Assembly: GCA_032622095.1 (NCBI GenBank)
Contig: CP136061.1
Coordinates: 46,633,797-46,697,796 of the forward strand
Length of the DNA stretch: 64,000 nt
Direction of reading: 5' to 3'
Source: Siphonodentalium dalli
Taxonomy: Eukaryota > Mollusca > Scaphopoda > Gadilida > Siphonodentaliidae
Part shown: piece after piece, positions 1-13,500 of the stretch
Position numbering within the stretch: the stretch's first letter is position 1
How the letters are laid out: every line of letters begins with the position of its first letter
The notes under the pieces: model-generated
The model's input: the letters and a program-made list of their open reading frames with translations, nothing else
The model's database searches: none
What the model was told of the DNA's origin: nothing
Made by a program: the position numbers and the translations under genes

Positions 1-359
<359 letters not shown>

Positions 360-654
360 TTAATAGATATATTAATATATATAAATCAAATGGCAGGCCC
401 GTTTAGTAATGGTGATGGGGTCATCGGCGCAGGCACCGATTACTTTTGTAGCTTTTCAAAATAGTCACAAGTGTAGCCACTAGCCAGTTTTCCACCGTCT
501 ATCACATTTCTGGAAAGATGTTAATATTTTTAGACCACCACACTGGTAGACTTGACATCAGTGCATACTCTCGATTGAAATCCTTCTGTTTGGTTACTTT
601 CAGGTCAAATATGTAAGGTGGGGATATAATAAAATGAAAACGGTCCGGGCACCA

Positions 655-880
655 GAATAGGGGCGGGTCACCAGAAACACAGATCTTTTTATTTTGACTT
701 AATGGGGGAAATCTTTCTATAATTTCAGCTGTTTTCTATTTCGCTATATGCATCTTCTGAGACATAGACGTGTATGGTATTTTAATCATATATTATGGCA
801 TAGATTGTTATTAAAACCGAATATCAAGGCACTATAACAAAAAAATAATTGGTGACTCGAAAATTAAGTGGGCCTTTAAA
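655..880. mobile_element. MITE fragment, family with ends AAAGGCCCACTTAATTTTCG (copy 1)
   Basis: The right end (GGTGACTCGAAAATTAAGTG then GGCCTTTAAA) and the internal block (ATTGTTATTAAAACC, TCTTCTGAGA) match two longer copies at 46541-47032 and 60676-61160. The left end is not resolved, so this looks like a truncated copy. Between 344 and 655 nothing coding is seen. Confidence 0.7.
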
Positions 881-1317
881 TTTATGCCATTATATACGTC
901 AAAGAGTCTTATTTATATATTTATCTTAACTTTTCGCTCCCGGACCCAAAACCTGTCCGCTTAGCTGATGCGTGAATGTTATTATGTGGGGATGTATGGC
1001 ATCTGGTACCATGTTATCTAATCTTGGGTCAATTGAAACAGGAATGAAATAATTTGCGATGGCAGATTCAGGTAAAAATATACATTTAATGACATAGAAT
1101 GCCATGGTTATGGGGAGAGTTAGCATTTTTGCTGGCACAGTGGCTCTCGGCTCTTTTGCACTTATTTTATATCGTCACCGATGAAATGCAAAATCAACGG
1201 AAACTGTTCGCGAGACACCCTGAAGTACATGTAACTGAAACAACTTGTCTTTGTCAGAATACAAATCTTTCACTATTAGATTAGCATATTCCCATTGTTC
1301 TCTTCTTTTCTAAATGA

Positions 1318-1400
1318 TTTTGTGCCACCATAGACGTGCGGACTATGATTTCGTGCCACCATAGACGTGCGGACTATGATTTCGTGCCACCATAGAAGTG
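1318..1400. repeat. 31-bp tandem repeat, about 2.7 units
   Basis: GTGCCACCATAGACGTGCGG recurs at 1322, 1353 and 1384, a 31-bp period; the last unit has a base change (gaagtg). Confidence 0.85.
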
Positions 1401-1585
1401 CAGAAATTCTGACAATTTTAGGGCAAACTTAAAAGTATTTCAGGCGGAAATTGTGGCAAATTACAGTATTGTTTACATTTCTCACCAAATTATACATATC
1501 TAAGGGTAATTTGAATCTATTTTGTTATATTTCTGAGAATAGAAGGTATATTCTACACAACAGTTACAACCGTGAATATATCATG

Positions 1586-2471
1586 TAGGGCCTGACGAAT
1601 TGGCAATTTCAACATCGAATCGAATCTCGAATCAAATCATGATAATGATTCGAAATCGAATCTTTTTCAAACAAGTAGATTTGGCGTACCGATCAGCCAA
1701 AATGGGGTCAAATGTTCGATGACTTTATAATGTCAGTGAGATAACTCAGATTACGAAGAAGGTTCATTAAACTTAATTTCTATGACATGATATGAACAAT
1801 ATCTCACATTTTAAATCAGTTTAATATATGAGAATGGGACGACATCATTTCATATTTTGTGCCACTGAAACTTAAACAGTTTGGAACTTTGGAGCCAATT
1901 GAGTCTGATTCCAGTCATTGCAAATGGACGCTTCAAACTGTGTAGCACAGCAGGCACGTGCAATATCAAAATTGCACGTGACTTGGGGAATGGAGCATAC
2001 GCAAACGGTATTACAAGAACTGTAGTATCCCAACTTGGGCCTGTCTGTCGTAGAGCTGAATGTTCAACAATATTCCATTTCCCGGATAACATATATGCTG
2101 TTTAAAGATGTTGGGTCAGATTTGGAGATGACATGATGGAGCCCAAAATGTTTATTTAATATATTTATATCCTTTAAATTTTAGATTTAAAAAAGTTATA
2201 TTATTTGATTGAGTTGATTAAAGCAATGTAGGCTTATTCTGGTAAGAATGTCAGATAGCGACATGCAAATATGTCCCACAAGAAATTCACTCGTTTCGGC
2301 AGTTGGGGCCTGGCTATATCGCGACAACTCGTTATATATAAATAATGCAGTCTATTCCCTGTTAAAGGACTTGTATATAACAATTCGAAATATCCCGAAT
2401 CACCCGACCACTTTCGAATCGGAGCGTAAGATTCGAAATCGAATCGAATCTCGAAGCTTTGTCGGGCCCTA
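1586..2471. mobile_element. Non-autonomous hAT-like element with 8-bp target duplication
   Basis: The element begins TAGGGCCTGACGAA and ends TTTGTCGGGCCCTA, giving terminal inverted repeats TAGGGCCYGACRAA. It is flanked by perfect 8-bp direct repeats ATATCATG (1578-1585 and 2472-2479). The 8-bp duplication and TAGRG-type end are typical of hAT. Subterminal ATTCGAAATCGAATCG-like repeats occur at both ends. ORFs inside are short and anonymous; no transposase is recognised. Confidence 0.9.
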
Positions 2472-2639
2472 ATATCATGTAAAAACATTCGGGGAAAAAA
2501 GTCTCAGTTCCCCCCCAAATGCGATCGCCTGTACGGCATGCCAAAATCGTTATATGTCTTCTTTTGGTGTAGATGTAGAAAGCAACCATGAGAACGTCCC
2601 CTTCGTCGGGGAATCCATGGCGAAAGGACTCTATGTACA

Positions 2640-2800
2640 CACAAATATTTCTTCGCGCATCTGCAAATGGACGCGTAAGCGCAGGGCTAAACGGACCTAT
2701 GTGAAAGCATAACGCGGATGTCCACTGACGTATCTGTAAAAACGCATGTGTTAAGCGCCGTAATAAGCGGACATATGTGAAAGCAGCTTTACCCGGACTT
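2640..2800. repeat. CpG-richer stretch with repeated GTGAAAGCA motifs
   Basis: A richer segment with two related blocks (CGGACCTATGTGAAAGCA and CGGACATATGTGAAAGCA, about 80 bp apart). Probably an old MITE fragment; ends not resolved. No coding signal. It could overlap the unseen PSMA5 upstream exon, but nothing shows this. Confidence 0.3.
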
Positions 2801-2998
2801 CAATTCTAACAACATCGTCGAAAAGGAGGTTTGTAATAACCAACTTGGCCGTTTCAACTCTGGCATACTATTACTAGCTGTGACCAATACAAACACATTC
2901 TAACGATACAGGGAATCAAGTAATGTCTGAAGATGGGCTTGTATAAAAAATCAAAACCTGCAATTATCTCTCGTTTACATGTATACTAAGTATATTTG

Positions 2999-5396
2999 CA
3001 GGGTTTCCGCTACTACGGCAGGCCTCATTCCCCTTCCCAACCTTGACATAACATTGGTCACAAAATAGCAACAGACCAACTCAGCCCCCTTTTTACTCAG
3101 GACGAGCGATCACCGACACTGATGATTAACAGATTGCAAGGAATCCTACACTTGGTGCCTGAATAAGACACTATTAATACTGCGGTCCGCGGACCACGTG
3201 CACTGTTGTCTGCATCATCCTGGGTAACGCTTTGTTGGCGAATGTTTTAGAGCTGAAACGGTTAGACGGTTAACCGGTTAGCATCCGGTTAGCGACGTAA
3301 CCGGTTAGAAAAATATGAACCGGACGTAACCGCATCCCGTTGTCAGTTGAATGTGAACGTGAATAATCCTCAAAATATTAGGTTAAATGATGCAAAACTA
3401 ATACTAAATCCTGTGTCACCGATAGTAGAGTGCAATGCAAGCATTAATTGGTACACGCGGTAGTATCAGATACTTAGTAGCAATTCTCGAACTGTCTGGA
3501 AGTGTCGGCGACCTTCAATCAATTCCGACCCTTTGAAGTTTTCTTCCGACAAAAGCATGTGTGCAGTCACTATGTATCAAGTCTGAATGCACACAAGGAA
3601 ATGACAACGTAAAAGTGGCGTTGTGTGGCAATGCGTGCTTTCGTAACTTAATAGTTAATACTGCACGAAGCAACATGGATTCAAATTGGAGTCACACCAC
3701 GACATACTATATATAAAACTGTTTTACAGTGGGGTTTATAAAAACTATGTAAGTCGACAAAGTTTGAAGATTGAGATCAGCAGCACAATGTCTTCACTCT
3801 TCCCGTTCTTCCTCCCTGTTGTGATTTAATATGATCAATTCAATTGAGTGACCCAACAGACATCGTAGTTGAAGCAACCCAAAACTTCTTCAATAATCTT
3901 ACCTTTTATCAAGGAAATTGATGCTCCATGCTACTCTGTAACTGGTTGTGTCTGTGGGACTAATTAACACTCAATTTGGCAGTAATTGCTATATGTTAAG
4001 TGATTGCATACTAAAACCGAAACCGAAACGTAAATTATATAACCTCCCAACACTAGTGTCCGCTATCATGATACCGACGAATAGCTCGAATACTGAATAG
4101 GACTGCGAGTCTGACCTAACTGACCTTCCTTTTTGTTCTCTACATGTAGTTATTACTTTCTTGTCTTTATATATAATGCATTGGAGGATATACCAATGAT
4201 GATAATGATATATTACAGATATTTAATATATAGTTTTGTTACTCGTTTTACCAATACCCATACTATTTTACTCGTTTTACAAATGCCCAAACATATGCTG
4301 ATCACGGCAAATAAGCGATCTCCCCTGCCATTCACAAATTTCACTTGCTCATTCCCCATCACGAGAGCCAGCAAAAGAACAGTTAATGCGTGTTTTTGAA
4401 TATCGTTAAATGCCGTGAATAATAAGGTCTTTATTTCAGCTACTACTTCTCACCTAGGTTTGTCCCTGGAGCATGGCATAATGTCGACATAATTAGTGTG
4501 AGAGAAGTCCGCTAGAAATTTAGCGGTTAACCGGTTGAAATCCGGTTAACCCCGATGGTTAACCGGTTAGAAGAATGGGTCAACCGTTTCAGCTCTAGAA
4601 TGTTTAGTAGTAATCAGCCGCTCGCATTTTAATTTACCGTATATTTTTGTCTATATAAGTCCCAACGTTCTGACCCACTATTTTCCCTCAAAATGTGCAA
4701 TATACATCGGTAAGTCATTATGTGGGGGGGGGGGGGGGGGTTGCTGAATACTGAGCTACAACCATGAATGCAGGTTGAGTTTTTACCTCAAAACAAGGTC
4801 TGTATCAAATAAATGTTTGATTAAAACTAAAACAAAAATTAAAATATTAATAGTTATTATCAGTTTATTTATTCCTCATCCAACTTGAATGAATGCAAAA
4901 TTATCCATTATAGAAATCAAGTATGTGGTAATCTCCATCTGAGAAATTTGGCTTTTGGGTTTACACCAACTTGTTCTGATCGGTACTGTATAAAATACAA
5001 AGAAATCAGGCATGCAGAACGTGTGCAAAGCACGTGACATCACTGACATGAGCTCTGACATAACACTGAGTGGGACAATCTGTCTTTCCAACCCCAGTAA
5101 TTTCTTTAATGTCGGCTTTTAATATTGATACTGATATAAAAGTCGTTGTATCAATTGCATGTGGTGCATGGTGCTTACATGCTTTTAGTTCATTAACTTG
5201 AGATCAAAGAAAGACTATCTGTTTTTATATTTGGTTTCTATACGGAGTTTCAATGTTCCTGATTGTTGTCTCAAGTGCAAGGAAATGGATAAGTTTCAGT
5301 GATAAGTATCAAAATTTTCTCCCGACAGGGCGCTAGGTATATGCTTGAAGCCTTCCCAAATACGGCCACATTCCCCAACCCCTAGCGGAAACCCTG
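2999..5396. mobile_element. DNA transposon copy with CAGGGTTTCCGCTA ends, containing a nested hAT
   Basis: The left end is CAGGGTTTCCGCTAC and the right end TAGCGGAAACCCTG. A 7-bp direct repeat ATATTTG lies flush with both ends (2992-2998 and 5397-5403). A second family member is at 15777-16707. The interior is interrupted by a separate hAT element at 3248-4597 and has a run of 17 G at 4724-4740. No intact transposase is seen. The ends resemble hAT, but the duplication reads as 7 bp rather than 8. Confidence 0.75.
3248..4597. mobile_element. Nested hAT-like element, 1350 bp, 8-bp target duplication
   Basis: The left end is TAGAGCTGAAACGGTTAG and the right end AACCGTTTCAGCTCTA. Perfect 8-bp direct repeats GAATGTTT flank it (3240-3247 and 4598-4605). 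Subterminal GGTTAACCGGTTAG motifs recur near both ends, a typical hAT arrangement. It lies inside the older 2999-5396 element, so it inserted later. No transposase reading frame is recognisable. Confidence 0.92.
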
Positions 5397-5782
5397 ATAT
5401 TTGACTCATCTAGCCAACAATTAAACTCCATTTTAGTTTAAAATGAACCTACCTCCAGTATAAACTCAGGCGGTAAGCCCTATTCATTTGTAAACACTAA
5501 TTTAGTATATCGTGATATGTATCGTATCATTGATCATGTATGGTGATTCTTATCAAGTGTATCATTACAGCCCTAAAAACGACCATCGAAAGGAACAACT
5601 TGATGACGTGTGTGCGGCAGTGATACAGAGGAATTCTTAAGAGCACTCCACAAGATCGCTGTACCTGGAGATTTTCATCCATCGCACCCTCCAGTATTAA
5701 CATCACAGACACCCTCCTCCCAGTGCGCCTTGACGCCCATAAGGCAAGCATTGCCCTCTACACAGAAACTCTACAGATCTAC

Positions 5783-6688
5783 TAGTGTTGAAACGATTAG
5801 TGAATTCCAGAGTAGACTAGTCGAGACCCAAAAGTCGCATTGCGTCGACTAGTCGGTACCCGATATCAAAACTTTCAAACATAACATGGTACGGAAAATT
5901 CATCATACATGGCGTACACGGATGACTGATGCAATGACGGTCTATTGCATAGCGCATTTCCCTGCATAGACACCAATTTATTTGGGAAATAATACTGTAA
6001 ACATCTTGATATTTATCCAACACACTGAATGTAATTATATAATTAGACATGTGGTCGATAATGATTAGAAACTCGATCATTTATACAGGTTTTAAATTTA
6101 ATATCTGCGTTCGAGATTTCGTTTAGTCACGTGATCACCAATAAACCGGTGCCGAGTGCATGGTGTCACTATAAAATGTTAATGTTCCGACTAAATACGC
6201 AATATAGAATAGGCTATGTTGTAGAATACGATAGCCAGTTCTTAATGTCAGTATCATTTATATACGGTAGCAACAATGACGTCACCTTAAGCGACCTTCA
6301 ATTGATCAATTGAAATATACACAGTGTCTAGATCAAAGCGGTCTCAAACAAACGATAAAGCCCCGTCAATCATTGCCAGCATGTCGCAGTGATGTCTTTG
6401 ACCTCAAACGACGAGTGAGACATTGTGTTGTCAATTTCATTCTTTCAAGTAATAGTCGGGTCACTGTGTGTCTATACTAGTAACACTGTCAATTCCGGGT
6501 GCCAACAAACGTTATACTTACCGTAACTAACGCGCAGTTAACACTGTTTGTCGGAATTGATCTTGAAAACGTTATACATGGAACTAAATAAATACACTAT
6601 GTTCCGACTAGTCGACGGCAAAATTCAGAGTCGACGTTCTGACATTTCAGCGTCGTCTACGACTAGTCGATTAATCGTTTCAACCCTA
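5783..6688. mobile_element. hAT-like element with TAGTGTTGAAACGATTA ends
   Basis: The left end is TAGTGTTGAAACGATTAG and the right end TTAATCGTTTCAACCCTA. ACTAGTCGA motifs near both termini form a subterminal array. The flanks share ACAGAT but the target duplication is not exact, so the boundaries are less certain than for the neighbouring hAT copies. ORFs inside are short and unrecognised. Confidence 0.7.
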
Positions 6689-6861
6689 ACAGATACAGTA
6701 CATACATGTACATGTATTCTTTCCGAATTCCAGGAGAGTAATCTGAGTACCGGCATTATTGTTACATAACTTACAACACCGTGTCTATAAGTACCCAGAG
6801 GACAAGCAGTGAAGCACCTGAGCGCCTGAGGCTGAGGTATCTCACCAACACCAGCCAACAC

Positions 6862-7007
6862 TAGTCCAACAAATTAGACTATTCGGATTAATACATATTT
6901 TTATATTTGGACATTTACGATTGTATTACTCTTTGAAGGATTAAATGGTCCATAAATGTCCAAATATTAAAATTCCAATTAATCCGAAAGTCTAATTTGT
7001 TGGACTA
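6862..7007. mobile_element. 146-bp terminal-inverted-repeat MITE with 9-bp target duplication
   Basis: TAGTCCAACAAATTAGACT at the left is mirrored by AGTCTAATTTGTTGGACTA at the right, and a second mirrored pair (TTTGGACATTT / AAATGTCCAAA) lies further in. Both sides carry the direct repeat AGCCAACAC (6853-6861 and 7008-7016). A 9-bp duplication is typical of Mutator-like elements; the superfamily is inferred from this alone. Confidence 0.85.
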
Positions 7008-7471
7008 AGCCAACACCAGAAATATTATTAATAGCCAACGAAGAATCAAACAAACAATGGATAAATTTGAAATTGGATCTAATCGATTCCTCACCTTAAT
7101 GCTAATGCTGTGAGCAGGGTGTGTGAGAGTTAAGAGATAGCTAGATAGATAGAAAATTTGAAAGTTGTAAAGGCCCACAACTCTTGAACAAAATCACAAC
7201 GAATATAGGCAAGTCTTCTAGATCGGCGCAAAATACTATAATAGTATGAAGAAACGTTACGAGTAAATGCTATATAAAGTGGGTATGTATAGTAGTTAAT
7301 AAAATCCATTGTGAAAAATAGTGTTATATTACCGGAGAATGTCAATTTTTCGCTAGATTTGCCAAGATGATGAAGCGTGATTTGTGGTAACAAAGAACGG
7401 CAACTCTTCCAGCTAAGGGGATAACTCTATTTTTGGCCACTGATGTAATTTGTAAACATAAAACTCACGCC

Positions 7472-7596
7472 ATGAAACTGCGAATTAAAAGGAAAAATAC
7501 AACAAAGATTGTAAATTTTGACGGCGAAGAATATGATGCATTAACTGTAGAATCTTTTAGAAGAACTGTTAGAAGAGAATTTCCTGATTTACCGAG
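7472..7596 (+). CDS. FBXO7: FBXO7 exon 1 (Ubl start)
   Basis: Encodes MKLRIKRKNTTKIVNFDGEE onward, corresponding to human MRLRVRL. Ends in phase 2 (CCG AG) at donor GTAATT; the in-frame TAA lies inside the donor. Confidence 0.9.
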
Positions 7597-10500
7597 GTAA
7601 TTTATTCAGTCAATGGGAATGCCAATCATCCCAATGGTGAATGGATTTGTGTAAAATTATGGATTATAAATGTAATTTGTAATCCTATTGGAAATTGAAT
7701 CTAGTAATTTAGGGAGTGTGATGGCCGAGTGGTTAGCATGTTCGTCTACTGACCAGAGGTTTCGCTTGGACCCCGGATCGATTCACCTCGATCCTCGACA
7801 AAACAAATGATCAAAAGTCGGGAGTTCTGAGCGTGCCTATATAAAGTACTGTGTATGCCTCGATGAGGTGTCGCTAAGCGGTAATCCTCTCCCGCCCGGT
7901 GTCACGTACAGGGATGACACTGGTTTGATCACGCCGTCCCATCGGGTGGGGACGTTAATGGCTGGCCGTGTACAACCATGTGTGCACGTTAAAGAACCCT
8001 ACTGTGCATGGGCAATGATCCATAGGTTAATGGCAAAATTCCTGTCTAAATTCCTCCCTTCGGGGCGTAAGTTGATAGACATTTCAGGTGATGGTGTAAT
8101 AGAGTTATCTCTCCTCGGTGGTGGTGGTGGAACACACTCAGCTGTGGTATGTATATAGTGTATATACAATGTATATGTCCTACATTACCACTATTGGGAT
8201 CTTGGACGTAACAATACAGATACAGATACAGATATGTGGTGAGGTTGAAAAGGACATTTCAGATATTGGTGCGGTATGGTGGTGGATTACAGCATCAGTT
8301 GTCCTCCAGGACGGATCGACGGAATAAAAATAAAAAGTAAAAGTATGTGGCACTGCCCTGGCGTGTACTTGTATTTGAAATCTGTGTTTTGGGTGTTGGA
8401 GATCAGTAGACCACCAAGACGTTATCCACTAGTGACGATTCAAAAACAGATAACGAACATGAACGTGGGATGCTGGTATTGTATTAATGTCATAATGATT
8501 CTCACTGCACTGTTTTGGTTTAAATTGAGAGTGAGAATTAAATTCATGCCCATCAACATGAAGCCTAGAAGGTGCCCTAGCTGTTACCAAGCAAGTTCTC
8601 ATGAAAAACTAAGTAAACAGATTTGATACACTCGATCTTCAGCCAAAGTTCTGACACACATGAATAATATTCAAAACTGGATTAATCTTGGGTACGGTAT
8701 ATAATGTATTCATTGCATGAGTGAACAGCCGAAAGATCTTAATGGTCTTACATCAATATTCGACAAGTCATGCATTGACAACTGGGAATTTACCCGAAGA
8801 TGGGCTTAGTGCAAACATCGCACTAGTATATAAGAAGGGTAATGTCGGCATAGCAGGCAACTATCGACCAGTCTCTCTAACATCAGTTAGCTGTTAGATA
8901 CTAGAATATATACTTTGATGTCATATACTAAAACACTTAGAGGATCAGCACATTCTAACTAACCTTGTGATCACAGTTTCAGAAAAGGACACTCGTGTGT
9001 AACAAAACTGCTCACAACAACAACTGACCTACTAATGGCATTCGATAAGGACACACAAATTGACATGGCAATCCTGGACTTTTCAAAGGTACTTGACACC
9101 GTGCCACACACCAAGTTCATCGCAAAACTGTAACATTATGGCATTGATGGTAACATCTTAGACCTTCCGGACTTAGAGAAACATGCAGGTGGTGTTGAAG
9201 GAAAAACATCCAAAGGCATTCCCGTAAAATCAGCAGTCCCACAAGGAACAGTTTTAGGACCACTCCTCTGTCTGTCACATAAACGACCTACATGTACCAG
9301 ACACTGTAAATTCTCAAGTGTGCCTATTTGCAGACGACTTCTGCTATAAGAATATCACTACCATTGATGACCAGTTCACCCTTACAGAAAGAAATGCACA
9401 GCCTCGAGATCTGGGCAACAAAATGGAGCATGCGATTCAATGCTAAAAATGTTACATCATGTCCATCAAACCAAAGTCATCATATACACATTCAGTCCAT
9501 TACCACCTCCTGCAGGAGGTAACTGAAAATCCATACCTCGGCTTAACAATATTTAGTGATATGAAATATGAAATGGACTGCGCATATTAACAAGGCAAAT
9601 GCAACAATGGGGTTCCTTCAGAGCAAACTGCAAAAAGCCCCCACCAAGAGCAAAACCATCGCCAATGAAACACTTGTAAGAACAAAACTGGAATACGCAG
9701 CTATTGTCTGGGATCCAAACTTGGCAAAATGTATATTGATACCATCAGGAGGGTTCAAAAGAGGGCTGCCAGATTAATAACCGAGATAAATTTACAATGA
9801 AAAAACATGTATTGGTAGGGAATATGCTATACAAAATCTGCCCAGTGCTGCAAAATGCTATACAAATTTAAAACATTAAATCGACGCAGGGGGCTGATCA
9901 TGATTTTAGATCTCGAATATGTCATTTTCCTGTGCTTCTGTTTTTGACTATCTGAAACAGTCTTTATTCAGCATCGGAGAGGTCTGTGGCCCATGCACAA
10001 AGGTGTAGTACCCAGTGTGCGCTTTGCGCACATTTTGATCTTAGACAGAGCCTTCATTCAGCAGCGGCCCTTTGTTTTTTTAACTTTAAGTTTTTCTTAA
10101 ATTGCAATCCTTGCTCAATTTAAATTTTTTTTAATTATTTAATAACTTTAAAAAAAATCTAAATTATGAAAACTAAGATATAAAACATCTGCCGACCCCG
10201 AGTCACTGGACACACCAAATTTGGTTTAAATCGGTCCAGGGGTCTGGGAGAAAATCCAAACATAGACAGACAGACAGACAGATCCTACTCTTACAATATA
10301 TATATAGATTCTTATTTTTATTCTTCCAAAACTTAATAAATTTTAAGCTTTGGTATCCGTTTTTGTAAGGAGTGATAAGAAGCCACAAACAATGACATCA
10401 TGTAGTGTATCTGAATCTTCGTTCATAAGACATGATGATCTGCACTTGTTGAGGATCTGTATTGACTGTCATTGATGATAACTAACTTTTAGTCACATTT

Positions 10501-13500
10501 ATATCACTTCCTTCATCTGGGTAAAACTATATTTAACCCTTTTAGCTCTTAGAGCTCTTTCCATCAATGTATCACATTATTATAATCAATAAATTTGAAA
10601 AATGATCAAGGAAATATGGGTTGATACAAAAGTCGGACTTGGCACTGAAAGGGTTAAAGATCCTGTGTCAGTGGATTATGAAGGAGTAGAAGTCATGGCA
10701 ACTTAATCCGCTAAACCAATGATGATGTAGGACTTAACAAAAGCCCCTTAGCTTGTTGCCCAATCCTCTTCTGAACATTTTATAATTAAATGTCATGTAT
10801 GTATTTTTTGTAATTTTGTTCTGTTTAGTTCAAATAATATATTGTTTAAACTAATGATGATGTAGTGTCCTTTGACTGATGTCTTTTTTTTCTTTCAGCG
10901 AATTTCAACTGAGCCTTAATAGATGTGATATCTTAGATGTCGACACAAGAACGAAAGTTAGTGATCTGAACCTCGTCCCGGGAGACACTATCTATGTCCT
11001 GTGTCGCGAGGATGAACGACAATCTCCCCCTACAAAAGATGCTGCTGGAACGACATCAACATGTGAAAACTCTAAACAGGTTCGAAACTCAGAACTGATG
11101 CAACAAGAAACCGTCTCTCATATGGACATAGACAAATCACCATCGACGAGTGAAGATACCGATACACAGACTGTTGTAGGCGGTGAGGAGTCTCAATCTG
11201 AAAATTGTCACGCAGTTGTGAATAGGTACCTAAATGAGCCGATGTTGTGCCGCGAAAGTACATCTGAGGCAGTACCATTCACCCTGCATCAGGTTTACCA
11301 GAGAGCCTCTGTGTGTAATGAGCATGAAGCAGTATTCATAGCATTGCATGTGATGTTTCTCGAGGCTGGATTCCATGCTGTTATTCAGGTAACATATCAT
11401 TATATAAAATATACCAGCATCTCCATCCCAATATCTTAGCTGGTTTTAGTACGAGAAGACTTGGACTAGTTCTTTGGGACCATAGATTGTTAGGTGAATG
11501 GAAAAATGAATCAAATTATAACCTAGATGGGTCAAAAAATTAGTTTTACCCTGTGCCAATGCATTCTCTTATATATGCAAGTCGACCATAGGTTGCCTCG
11601 CATATATAAGAGAATGCATTGGCCTAACAATTTTTTACAATTTTAATAATTTTTTCTTGTATTCTTTAACAATTTTATAATTTCACCCATACAGAGCCCC
11701 AGACAAACATGAGCAGACGACACTCTTCTATATGCTTCTATATATGTGTGGGGCTCCCTGCAGGGTAATGGATGTTTTTTATTTTATGTCCTAAAAATTG
11801 TAAGAAACATTTATTTAAAAAAAATGATAAAAAATTGTTAGACCAATGCATTCTCTTATATATGCGAGGCGATCTATGGTCGACTTGCATATATAAGAGA
11901 ATGCATTGGCACAGGGTAAAACTGTACCATTCACCCTGCATCAGGTTTACCAGAGAGCCTCTGTGTGTAATGAGCACGAAGCAGTATTCATAGCATTGCA
12001 TGTGATGTTTCTCGAGGCTGGATTCCATGCTGTTATTCAGGTAACATATCATTATTTATTACATGATACTAACCTTATTTTGTCTGGGACTATTTCTTTA
12101 CGCGGGCAAACAACTCATAGTTACGTGAAACGTCATCGCAGGCCTTATAGAAGCCGATGTTAGTTTCGCGTCCCATTTGTTGATTTAAGTATGTTTTGTC
12201 GAGGTTTTTGGATCATGTAATAAATAGAATCTACAACTCGTCCCAGTTTATAGCGGAGTTTTACAAAACTCGTCCCGTAAATTAGGTCTGGACCTCGCCA
12301 AAGGCTCGATCCATGCAGACCTAATGGTATGGCATATGATTATAAGGAATGACTTGCAGATATATTGGGGTCATTGGTTTTGACCAACAGATTAATTATA
12401 TTGGGGTCATCGGTTTTAACCAACAGAGTAATTAAACAAAGTTCTTGTGAATCGGGATTGGGATTCACACTTTTAATTATTCTGTCTATGGAATCCTATT
12501 CACTATGGAATCCTATTAGGGCCACTTGCTAATGGCGTTTTCGGCGCGCGCTGAAAGCGACAAAAAGTGCGCCATTAGTAACGCGCCGAAAACTGGGAAC
12601 TCGTTGTAGATCCTCTATATAAAATATATTTGCAAACATTTCTGCCCCATACTCATTCAAGAATCAAGTCTGCTAATAGTGTGTCTGTCATTTGCAGAAT
12701 GAGGTCACCAGAGGGTGAATTAATGATGCTACCCTACACAGTGGGCTAGCATCACTAAATTCACCCTCTGGGGACCTCATTCTGCTTTGATCTCATCTTC
12801 TTGGAAGTTTCTATAGTCTCAAATTAACATTGTTTTTAGTTACTTTTTCCCTTCTGTTCAGTTCTATATCCCCTAATTATTAGAAGATAAAATATGTAAA
12901 TGAGGTGACTAATGGGTGAACATCAGTTAAATCTTATCCTAAGTCTCCCATAGCAGTTAAGGCCGCAGCAGAATGAGGTTCCCAGATGGTGAATTTGGTG
13001 ATGCTAGCCCACCTTGTTGCCTGTTTGTTATACTGATCATCTGAATATTTCCTCTGGGATAGCTACAGATCAATGAATATTTAGTATAGAAAGTCGATGA
13101 TTAATGAAACATGGATCACAACGAGCTATCACCTCAAGATGTTAAAAAAATAGATATGTTTGCGAAATCAAATTACATGCACAAATTAGATGAATAATAA
13201 CTTCAACCCAAACTCTTATTTTCCAGAGGGATGATGGTTCTGTGGAGTGTACACTGCCTAATGACCTTATGCCGTCTGACTGGAAGAAACCTGGGCTCGG
13301 GTACAAGATATTTTATACTCATCGATGCTGCAACGGACTGCCGACATGCAGCCTCATGGCTATAATCATGGGAACCTGTCTGATTGTACATGGTAATTCT
13401 ACTTTGCTTTGTTATTCTACACAGCTTTCTTCTGTGTTCAATAATGGCAGTATTTTTGTCCCTTGAATACATTTTTTTGGAGGGTTATAGAAATCAAGCC

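Noticed and set aside
4724-4740. G17 run (and C runs at about 45168 and 60166) as functional G-quadruplexes
   Set aside because: Plain homopolymer runs inside transposon debris or introns; nothing ties them to a promoter.
7712-7800. A functional tRNA gene
   Set aside because: A- and B-box-like segments exist, but the acceptor stem cannot be closed and the sequence runs into a SINE body.
8276-8626. 116-codon ORF after the SINE
   Set aside because: Lies across the SINE tail and intron sequence; no homology recognised and no splice signals.
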